The notes under the pieces are model-generated. The model had not been told where the DNA came from and searched no databases. It worked only from the letters and a program-made list of their open reading frames with translations. The translations under genes were made by a program, and so were the position numbers. Source: Deinococcus sp. (GTDB lineage: Bacteria; Deinococcota; Deinococci; Deinococcales; Deinococcaceae). From it: a stretch of 5,612 bases of DNA. Positions 1 through 5,612 of this stretch are shown here, one piece after another. Position 1 is the first letter of the stretch; each line of letters starts with the position of its first letter. The DNA lies in the NCBI GenBank assembly GCA_028287665.1, contig JAQBPF010000413.1, forward strand, positions 1 to 5,612. The letters are read 5' to 3'.

Positions 1-1045
<1,045 letters not shown>

Positions 1046-1051
1046 TGCGTC

Positions 1052-1057
1052 AGTGTA
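1052..1057 (-). promoter_or_regulatory. TANNNT -10 box of a probable leaderless promoter for the DAHP synthase gene
   Basis: On the minus strand, TACACT lies exactly 6 nt (gacgca) before the ATG, and there is no Shine-Dalgarno in that stretch. Initiation would fall at or within a base or so of the A of the ATG, giving a leaderless mRNA. TANNNT boxes at this distance are known for Deinococcus leaderless genes. No good -35 is found 16-18 bp upstream. An isolated TTGACT (1092-1097) could serve a second, leadered start, but its partner around 1070-1075 (TATGGC) is poor. Confidence 0.6.
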
Positions 1058-1059
1058 GG

Positions 1060-1138
1060 AAACTCACGCGCCATAGGGCACGGGCTTTGCTAGTCAATTG
1101 AAAAGAGTTGTCCAAAAGGACGGCAAAAATGTGAGTTT
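1060..1138. repeat. 8-bp inverted repeat flanking the hemoglobin-DAHP synthase gap
   Basis: AAACTCAC at 1060-1067 and GTGAGTTT at 1131-1138 (plus strand) are perfect reverse complements 63 nt apart. One arm abuts the TACACT box of the DAHP synthase gene. The other lies just beyond the hemoglobin stop codon. This could be a paired regulator site or the base of a long RNA stem. An 8-bp match within roughly 90 bp also has a chance of a few percent. Confidence 0.3.
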
Positions 1139-1140
1139 TG

Positions 1141-1572
1141 TCACAGCAGAGGTTCGGGCAAGGCAGACTCCGGAGTGTTGACCATATGCGCGGCGACCCG
1201 CGTCAGGGCGGCGTACAATTCCTGCGCCTCTTCAGAAGCAATGCTGGGGGTGGCCCGCAGCGCCGCGTTCATGCAGGCCAGCCAAGCCCGCCCCCGTGTG
1301 GGGGTAATGGCGTGAGGAAGGTGCCGGGCACGCAGCCGGGGATGGCCGTAGCGCTCGTGATACAGCGGTGGGCCCCCCAGAAATCCGGTCAGGAAGGCCA
1401 GTTGCTTCTCGGCCGTTTCGGTCAGGTCGGCAGGAAAGATGGGAGCCAGATCCGGGTCTTGGGCCACCAGACGGTAAAACCGGGTGACGAGTTCGGCCAG
1501 CGCCTCTGGCCCAATGCGGTCGTACAGCGTGCCGCCCGCCGTGAGTTGCATGGTTGGGGGAGTGACGGTCAT
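1141..1572 (-). CDS. glbO: Group II truncated hemoglobin (trHbO type)
   Basis: A 143-aa cytoplasmic 2-on-2 heme protein, full length for the family. Aligned by eye to Mycobacterium tuberculosis GlbO it has the B9-B10 pair F32-Y33, F46 at CD1 (Tyr in GlbO), A54 at E7, L58 at E11, the block GHPRLRARH (76-84) with proximal heme ligand H84 (F8), and the group II marker W97 (G8). Family members bind O2 and react with NO or peroxides; the role here is inferred only to that level. The frame stays open to an ATG at 1704, but the extra 44 residues are Pro/Ser/Arg-rich, lie outside the globin fold and have no ribosome site. The ATG at 1572 sits 6 nt after a TACCCT box, which supports it as a leaderless start. 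An internal ATG at 1551 is possible. It stands alone: 202 bp from the transporter upstream and 95 bp from the DAHP synthase gene downstream. Confidence 0.93.
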   Translation of the reverse strand: MTVTPPTMQLTAGGTLYDRIGPEALAELVTRFYRLVAQDPDLAPIFPADLTETAEKQLAFLTGFLGGPPLYHERYGHPRLRARHLPHAITPTRGRAWLACMNAALRATPSIASEEAQELYAALTRVAAHMVNTPESALPEPLL

Positions 1573-1578
1573 GGGGGC

Positions 1579-1584
1579 AGGGTA
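1579..1584 (-). promoter_or_regulatory. TANNNT -10 box of a probable leaderless promoter for the hemoglobin gene
   Basis: TACCCT on the minus strand is followed by 6 nt (gccccc) and then ATG, the same geometry as at the DAHP synthase gene. No Shine-Dalgarno is present in the spacer. A poor -35 candidate (TAGAAC) lies 17 bp upstream. The box also decides the start codon in favour of position 1572. Confidence 0.55.
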
Positions 1585-1774
1585 GCGCGGTGAACGCAGG
1601 GGTTCTAGGAGGCAGGCCCTGAAGCTGGCGAGTGGCGTTGAAGTTCGGGCGGGAGGTGAATGCCGTGGGGATGGAGTTAGGGCTTGCTTCTTGTGATTCG
1701 TCACTCTGTGAAGTACCCCTTTTTACCGGGGAAGCACTGGCAAGACAGAGCAGGCCAGAGAGCTTGAACGCCTA

Positions 1775-3010
1775 TCACCCACGCTTCAGCGCCACACGCG
1801 GCAGCCCCAGCACCAGCGCCAGTGGCCCCAGCAGCAAGACCCACAGCGCGGCCTGCACGCCAAACCGCTGGGCCAGCGTCCCCAGCACAATAGGAACCAG
1901 ACCAGCCAGCACCGCCGACACTGAACCCAGGGCCATGACTGTGCCGCTCTGGGCGGGCAGAAGGGTATAAAGCCGGGCCTGCAACACCGCGTACCAGCCG
2001 GAAGTGAGCAGACCCAGCACACCCAGGAGCGCCAGCTTGAGGCCCAATTGGGGCAACAGCAGGAACGCGGCAAACGCCAGAGCCACGCCCACCGCACTCA
2101 GGCGCACGTAGGCCACGCCCGACACGCGCTCCAGCACAGGCACGATCAGCACGTCTCCCAGCAGGCCCACGCCCGTCAGAACAATCACCGCCAGGCCTGC
2201 CTGGGCCGCGCTGACTCCGACCGCATCAACGAAATACAGGGCCACAAACCCCCGGAACACGTCCAGCATCAGGTCGGCGCATTCCAGCAGCAACATGGAC
2301 AGGCGAATCTGGCCCCGGCTGAGGGCCGCACGTAACCCCTGCCAACCTGCCCGGAAGGTGGCTGACACCGGGAGGCGAACCGGGGCATCTGGACGCAACT
2401 GCATCACGGGATCAAGTTGCGCGCGCACAGACCACAGCAAGACCAGAGCGGCGAGCGCCAACCCTGCCAATCCAGCGAAGACCTGACGCCAACCCCCGCC
2501 CAGCACCACCGACAGGCTTACCAGCAACGGGCCGCCGAGGTTGCCCACCGACCCGGCCAGTGCCCACCGCGCCATATTCTGCTCGTGGCGGGCGGGGTCG
2601 GCGTCCATCAGGGCCGCCTGGGTCAGGCTGACGAACGCGCCCGAGGCCGGATAGAACAGCAGCAGGGCCAGCAGCAGCGGCCAGAATCCGCTGGCAGTCG
2701 CCACCAGCAGCAACGCCGCCGCAAAGCACAGGCCGCCGCCCAGAATCAGGTGTCGCCTGTAGCCCGCATCCGACAAAAAGCCCAGCACAGGCTCCAGCAG
2801 ATTGGCAAACACGGCGGGAATGCCCAGCAGCAGACCCACCTGCACGTAATTTAAAGACAGGTCGGAGCGCAAGGGCGGCCAGGCCGCGCCCGTTGCACCA
2901 TCTACAAGTTCATCCACCAGTTCGGCGGCAAGGGCCGCCAGCAAAAACAGGGCGGGCGTCAGCAGGCGGCGGGGCCGAGAAAAACGCAATTTCAGAGCAC
3001 GTAGATTCAT
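1775..3010 (-). CDS. 12-TM major facilitator superfamily transporter
   Basis: A 411-aa inner-membrane secondary transporter with about 12 hydrophobic segments, six on each side of a polar central loop (about 197-236). Segments lie near 17-38, 55-77, 88-108, 109-130, 151-171, 174-195, 238-261, 271-293, 302-321, 324-350, 355-379 and 385-404. The loop after TM2 holds an MFS motif-A-like stretch, GFLSDAGYRR (77-86). TM1 and TM7 carry the same spaced acidic pattern (E30-D33-D37-G41 and E243-D246-D250-G254), suggesting an ion-coupled mechanism. The general look is of Fsr-like or drug-efflux members, but the substrate cannot be read from sequence. The ATG at 3010 is chosen because AAAGGA lies 8 nt before it and the N-terminus becomes a normal short basic tail followed by TM1. 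The 56 extra in-frame residues upstream (from 3178) are Pro/Arg-rich, non-membrane and lack a ribosome site. It is monocistronic as far as seen. Confidence 0.92.
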   Translation of the reverse strand: MNLRALKLRFSRPRRLLTPALFLLAALAAELVDELVDGATGAAWPPLRSDLSLNYVQVGLLLGIPAVFANLLEPVLGFLSDAGYRRHLILGGGLCFAAALLLVATASGFWPLLLALLLFYPASGAFVSLTQAALMDADPARHEQNMARWALAGSVGNLGGPLLVSLSVVLGGGWRQVFAGLAGLALAALVLLWSVRAQLDPVMQLRPDAPVRLPVSATFRAGWQGLRAALSRGQIRLSMLLLECADLMLDVFRGFVALYFVDAVGVSAAQAGLAVIVLTGVGLLGDVLIVPVLERVSGVAYVRLSAVGVALAFAAFLLLPQLGLKLALLGVLGLLTSGWYAVLQARLYTLLPAQSGTVMALGSVSAVLAGLVPIVLGTLAQRFGVQAALWVLLLGPLALVLGLPRVALKRG

Positions 3011-3018
3011 GGGACTGT

Positions 3019-3024
3019 TCCTTT
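3019..3024 (-). promoter_or_regulatory. Shine-Dalgarno site of the MFS transporter
   Basis: AAAGGA on the minus strand, 8 nt before the ATG at 3010. It fixes the start well inside the longest open frame and shows that this gene has a leader, unlike the hemoglobin gene next to it. Confidence 0.75.
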
Positions 3025-3149
3025 TGGGCAAGAGACGAACACGCTGGGAAGGCGGGTGCGCCCCGTTGCGGCGGGGAAAGTCCGGTGCAGGCCACCGTGT
3101 TCGGGCGGCCCAGTGGGTCAGGTCACCAGGGGGGGAACGACATGGATTT

Positions 3150-3178
3150 AGGGTACATCTTGCCCAGCACGGGAGCAA
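3150..3178 (-). promoter_or_regulatory. Weak candidate promoter for the MFS transporter
   Basis: On the minus strand TTGCTC (3173-3178) is separated by exactly 17 bp from TACCCT (3150-3155), each matching consensus at about three of six positions. It starts right after the hydrolase gene's terminator tail and would give a leader of roughly 130 nt. The rest of the gap to 3025 is GC-rich and holds only a short CCCCG/CGGGG hairpin (3061-3076). The spacing is good but the boxes are poor. Confidence 0.3.
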
Positions 3179-3182
3179 AGGG

Positions 3183-3210
3183 AAAGGCTCCAGCAGATGC
3201 CAGAGCCTTT
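3183..3210 (-). terminator. Rho-independent terminator of the MBL-fold hydrolase gene
   Basis: On the minus strand, 20 nt after the hydrolase stop codon, the RNA forms a 12-bp stem: AAAGGCUCUGGC pairs with GCUGGAGCCUUU, with two G-U wobbles and an AUCU loop. The outer 8 bp are perfect. The tail is pyrimidine-rich (the stem ends in UUU and continues CCCUUUGC) rather than a pure U run. Its position and fold suggest that transcription of the hydrolase ends here, separating it from the transporter. Confidence 0.75.
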
Positions 3211-3230
3211 GAGGGAGATGCGCCGGAACC

Positions 3231-4217
3231 TCAGCTCCAGTTCCAGACCGTGGGTTCGTACTCGTAAGCCCCGCCGATCATGCGGCGAATGTGGCCCAGT
3301 GCGTGGAAAGGGAAGTGGTAACCCGTGACCCACAGCCCTTCGGTGGTGACCTGATCGAACAGGCGTTGGCGCGTGCGGGCGGCCAGTGCACCGTCGGTAT
3401 CGAAGCCCACGTAAGCGCCCCGGTGCTTCAGGCTGAGCAGGAAGTGTCCGGCGGCGTCTCCGAAGACCATCAGGCCTGCATTGCCGCTCTGGGCACGCAC
3501 GCTGAGGTGGTTAAGAGTATGGCCGGGGCTGAGGAGGGCGGTCAGACCGGGCACAATTTCGGCTTCCGGCTGAATCAGCGTAAAGCGGTCACGCAGGCCG
3601 ATCAGATTGGCCTGCACCGAGGCGTTGGGGTTGGCCTGGGTCGTCCAGAACTGAAATTCTGCCGCGCCCATGACGTGCCGCGCCTGCGGAAAGGTGGGCT
3701 GCCCCGCCGTGGTCAGGCCGCCGATATGGTCGCCGTGACCGTGGGTAATAAAGACGGTGTCGATGGTGGCCGGATCAATGCCTGCCCGCCGGATATTGGC
3801 GAGCGTCTGGCCTGCCGCGCCGCCACGTCCGGTATCGATCAGCACACGGTTTTTGCCCGTCTCAATGATGGTGGGATTGAAGTGGTTGACCGTATCTGTG
3901 GCCGCCACATGGTATTCGGCCAGGGTGGCGGCAAATTCGGCCTGACGGTCTGGATTTGCGCCCCAGGTGGGCAGCAGGGCGGGCAGCGGAGCCGTGCCGT
4001 CGCTGAGCACGGTGACCGTCATATCCCCAATTTTCTGGCGGTAGAAGCCGTTGCCGTTCATGGGCAGGCCGGGCTGTGCCGATGCAGCGGGCGTGCCCGT
4101 TTGCTGGGCCAATCCCAGCGGCGAAACGGCGGCCACTGCGCCCGTCAGTCCCAACACTTGCAGGGCGCGGCGGCGATCCAGGGAAGAGGCAGGCAGATGG
4201 AATTGATCGTCAGACAT
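3231..4217 (-). CDS. Tat-exported metallo-beta-lactamase-fold hydrolase
   Basis: A 328-aa binuclear-metal hydrolase, probably acting outside the cytoplasm. The N-terminus has a twin-arginine motif, DRRRALQ (14-20), a hydrophobic stretch (about 21-37), and signal-peptidase sites after A37 (GLA) or A47 (ASA). The fold core follows: LIDTG (126-130), the signature HGHGDH (159-164), PGHT with H233, FGDAAGH with D254, and GYHFPFH with H301 and H305. Predicted ligands are H159, H161, D163, H164, H233, D254 and H301. The H-D-H spacings (21 and 47) equal those I recall for methyl parathion hydrolase (H234, D255, H302), so this branch of the superfamily is the nearest match. Members act on organophosphates, lactones or other esters, and the substrate here is unknown. 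The start is fixed by GGAGG 7 nt upstream. A terminator follows the gene, and a palindrome 94 bp before the start codon suggests repressor control. Confidence 0.92.
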   Translation of the reverse strand: MSDDQFHLPASSLDRRRALQVLGLTGAVAAVSPLGLAQQTGTPAASAQPGLPMNGNGFYRQKIGDMTVTVLSDGTAPLPALLPTWGANPDRQAEFAATLAEYHVAATDTVNHFNPTIIETGKNRVLIDTGRGGAAGQTLANIRRAGIDPATIDTVFITHGHGDHIGGLTTAGQPTFPQARHVMGAAEFQFWTTQANPNASVQANLIGLRDRFTLIQPEAEIVPGLTALLSPGHTLNHLSVRAQSGNAGLMVFGDAAGHFLLSLKHRGAYVGFDTDGALAARTRQRLFDQVTTEGLWVTGYHFPFHALGHIRRMIGGAYEYEPTVWNWS

Positions 4218-4224
4218 AAAAAAA

Positions 4225-4229
4225 CCTCC
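4225..4229 (-). promoter_or_regulatory. Shine-Dalgarno site of the MBL-fold hydrolase, with a T7 spacer
   Basis: GGAGG on the minus strand is followed by seven consecutive T residues and then the ATG at 4217. The core is strong, the spacing good, and the all-T spacer keeps the start region unstructured. This is the best ribosome site in the window. Confidence 0.85.
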
Positions 4230-4461
4230 GGCGAGTGGGCCAAGGAAAACAACATTGGTCGAAGCCGGATGAAGGCCACCAGCAGAGGGGCGTCATCCAG
4301 ACAGAACTGAACTTACCCTTTAACGTTGAACGGTAAGTGGAGGGCACAAAGTATCCAGCGACACGGTGGACGTTTGGCTAAGGTTTAGAAAAAGCTGCGC
4401 CGGTGCGTCTGGACAGTGGGTGAAGGCTGGCGCGGGCAGGAAAAATGGACTGTCTTTGGCC
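4230..4461. other. Intergenic region between proA and the MBL-fold hydrolase
   Basis: This gap holds no credible gene in any frame. It contains the 28-bp palindrome and, nearer the hydrolase, a 6-bp inverted repeat (GGATGA at 4267-4272 and TCATCC at 4293-4298) that could fold in its leader. No clear proA terminator was found: the T runs on the minus strand near 4441-4445 and 4389-4393 are not preceded by strong stems. Confidence 0.6.
4311..4338. promoter_or_regulatory. 28-bp near-perfect palindrome, putative operator of the hydrolase gene
   Basis: Outer arms ACTTACC (4311-4317) and GGTAAGT (4332-4338) are perfect inverted repeats. The centre is the palindrome AACGTT (4322-4327) flanked by TT/AA pairs. 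Overall 12 of 14 base pairs are symmetric, the exceptions being 4318/4331 (C/C) and 4321/4328 (T/G). Its size and symmetry fit a dimeric repressor such as a TetR-family protein. It lies 94 bp upstream of the hydrolase start codon. A poor -35/-10 pair (TTACCG at 4331-4336, 15 bp, TAAGTT at 4310-4315) overlaps it on the minus strand. No regulator gene is in the window. No U run follows it on either strand, so a terminator is unlikely. Confidence 0.6.
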
Positions 4462-5612
4462 CTAGGCGCGGCTCTGGCCCTCGCCGCGCACGACCCATTT
4501 GGTGGTGGTCAGTTCTCGCAGACCCATCGGCCCACGGGCATGCAGTTTTTGCGTGCTGATCGCCACTTCTGCGCCCAGGCCCAGTTGGCCGCCGTCGTTG
4601 AAGCGGGGGCTGGCGTTCACCATCACGGCGGCGCTGTCCACGTCCTGCACAAAGCGTTCAGCCTGAGCAGCGGCACGGGTGAGAATCACATCGGTGTGGT
4701 TGCCGTGCAGGGCGATAAAATCCAGCGCCTCTTCCATGCTTTCCACCACGCGGAGACTGGCGGTGAGGGCCAGAAACTCGGTGCCGTAGTCGGCGTCGGT
4801 AGCCAGTTGGGCCTTTACCCCAGCGGGTTGAAGAACGGCTAATGCTTCGGCGTCGGCCCGCAACTCTACGCCGTGTGCAACGAGATCCTGGGCAATGGCG
4901 GGCAAGGCAGTCAGCGCGGCGCGGGCCACCAGCAGGGTATCGAGCGCGTTGCAGGCACTGGGTTTTTGCACCTTGGCATTGCGGATGATCTGCACGGCCA
5001 GCGCCACGTCTGCCGGATCCTGGGTAAAGGTGCCGTCCAGATACAGATGCACCACGCCGATGCCGCCCACAATGACGGGTACGGTGGCATTTTCGACGCA
5101 GTAGCGGTGCAGCCCCGCGCCCCCACGCGGAATAATGGCGTCTACCAGGGTATCCAGCCGCAACAGCTCACGCATCCGCTCGCGGGCGGGGTCGTGAATG
5201 ACCTGCACGGCGTCGGCAGGAAGCTGTTGGGCGTGCAGGGCGGCATGAATGGCCGCTTCCAGCGCCGCGTTACTGAATACGGTTTCCTTGCCGCCGCGCA
5301 GAATCACGGCGTTGCCACTCATCAGGGCGAGGGCCGCTACATCAACCGTGACGTTGGGGCGACTCTCGTAGATCACGCCCAGCACGCCCAGGGGTACGCG
5401 CCGACGCGACACGCTGATGCCGCTGGGCTGCACTTCTTCGGCAGTGGTTTCGCCCACCGGGTCGGGCAGGGCCGCCACCGCTTCGACATCGGCGGCGATG
5501 GCTTCCAGCGAGGCGGCAGACAACCGGAGACGGTCGATCATGTGCGCGGGCAACTCGGCGGCCTGTGCAGCGGCGATGTCCTGCGCGTTGGCGGCCAGAA
5601 TGCCTGCCTGCC
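4462..5612 (-). CDS. proA: Gamma-glutamyl phosphate reductase, 5' end cut by window edge
   Basis: Reduces gamma-glutamyl phosphate with NADPH to glutamate 5-semialdehyde, the second step of proline synthesis, in the cytoplasm. 382 residues are visible up to the TAG at 4462-4464. Compared with E. coli ProA (417 aa) about 40-45 N-terminal residues lie beyond the right edge; the visible part begins in the NANAQD-like region. In order (visible numbering) it has [20 protein letters not shown] (69-88), [10 protein letters not shown] (100-109), IPRGGAGLH (160-168), [15 protein letters not shown] (178-192), [13 protein letters not shown] (216-228) with the expected catalytic cysteine at about 220, and [20 protein letters not shown] (344-363). 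E. coli has GVCHIYVD where this has GVVHLYLD, so one conserved but non-nucleophilic Cys is Val here. A TTG at 5553 is internal and not a start. proB often lies just upstream of proA, but that region is outside the window. Confidence 0.96.
   Translation of the reverse strand, partial: QAGILAANAQDIAAAQAAELPAHMIDRLRLSAASLEAIAADVEAVAALPDPVGETTAEEVQPSGISVSRRRVPLGVLGVIYESRPNVTVDVAALALMSGNAVILRGGKETVFSNAALEAAIHAALHAQQLPADAVQVIHDPARERMRELLRLDTLVDAIIPRGGAGLHRYCVENATVPVIVGGIGVVHLYLDGTFTQDPADVALAVQIIRNAKVQKPSACNALDTLLVARAALTALPAIAQDLVAHGVELRADAEALAVLQPAGVKAQLATDADYGTEFLALTASLRVVESMEEALDFIALHGNHTDVILTRAAAQAERFVQDVDSAAVMVNASPRFNDGGQLGLGAEVAISTQKLHARGPMGLRELTTTKWVVRGEGQSRA

Noticed and set aside
1110..1121. 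GTCC-TTTT-GGAC hairpin after the hemoglobin gene
   Set aside because: The stem is 4 bp and the following sequence (AACTCTTTTC) is a poor tail. It is insufficient for a terminator call.
1573..1704. 44-residue N-terminal extension of the hemoglobin
   Set aside because: It is low-complexity Pro/Ser/Arg sequence not found in the globin fold, has no Shine-Dalgarno, and would run across the TACCCT box that fits the start at 1572.
1716..1731. CCCC/GGGG hairpin in the gap after the transporter gene
   Set aside because: Only 4 bp of stem with an 8-nt loop and no U run after it on the minus strand. It is too weak to call a terminator. The rest of the 1585-1774 gap shows nothing clear.
3116..3127. Tandem GGTCA repeat with an overlapping GGTCACC palindrome
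   Set aside because: It is very short, not placed against any convincing promoter, and readily expected by chance in GC-rich DNA.
3011..3178. 56-residue N-terminal extension of the MFS transporter
   Set aside because: It is Pro/Arg-rich and polar, placed before TM1, and has no ribosome site. The ATG at 3010 has AAAGGA at good spacing.
3291..4310. 339-codon open frame on the plus strand
   Set aside because: It is opposite the MBL-fold hydrolase. The translation has no domain and there is no ribosome site at its start, so it is a GC-driven shadow.
4387..4445. Possible proA terminator (GCGCC/GGCGC arms before a T5 run)
   Set aside because: The stem is 5 bp with a loop of nearly 30 nt, and other pairings compete. 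I could not support it.

Overview
The window is GC-rich bacterial chromosome that most resembles a Deinococcus-type genome. The evidence is a type I-beta DAHP synthase fused to an N-terminal chorismate mutase, proA, a group II truncated hemoglobin, and two genes whose start codons sit exactly 6 nt behind a TANNNT box, the leaderless promoter arrangement described in Deinococcus. The genus is an inference and no database was searched.

All five supported genes are on the minus strand, so transcription runs from high to low coordinates. In that order: (i) proA, gamma-glutamyl phosphate reductase (proline synthesis), cut by the right edge and ending at 4462; (ii) a 244-bp gap with a 28-bp near-perfect palindrome at 4311-4338, a likely operator; (iii) a Tat-exported metallo-beta-lactamase-fold hydrolase (3231-4217) with a strong Shine-Dalgarno and a convincing hairpin terminator just downstream; (iv) a 220-bp gap, then a 12-TM major facilitator transporter (1775-3010) with its own Shine-Dalgarno; (v) a 202-bp gap, then a 143-aa truncated hemoglobin (1141-1572), apparently leaderless; (vi) a 95-bp gap, then the DAHP synthase/chorismate mutase gene, also apparently leaderless, running off the left edge.

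The gaps (95-244 bp) and separate start signals suggest five independent units rather than an operon. Two are amino-acid biosynthesis genes (shikimate entry, proline). The middle three are accessory functions: a periplasmic hydrolase, a probable drug or metabolite exporter, and an oxygen/NO/redox heme protein. No mobile element, CRISPR array, rRNA or tRNA was seen. The long plus-strand reading frames (for example 23-1093 and 3291-4310) lie opposite strongly recognisable genes and are GC-driven shadows.

I found no wholly new system. The most useful leads are the operator-like palindrome before the hydrolase, the paired leaderless promoters, and a clear internal repeat of intramembrane acidic residues in the transporter.
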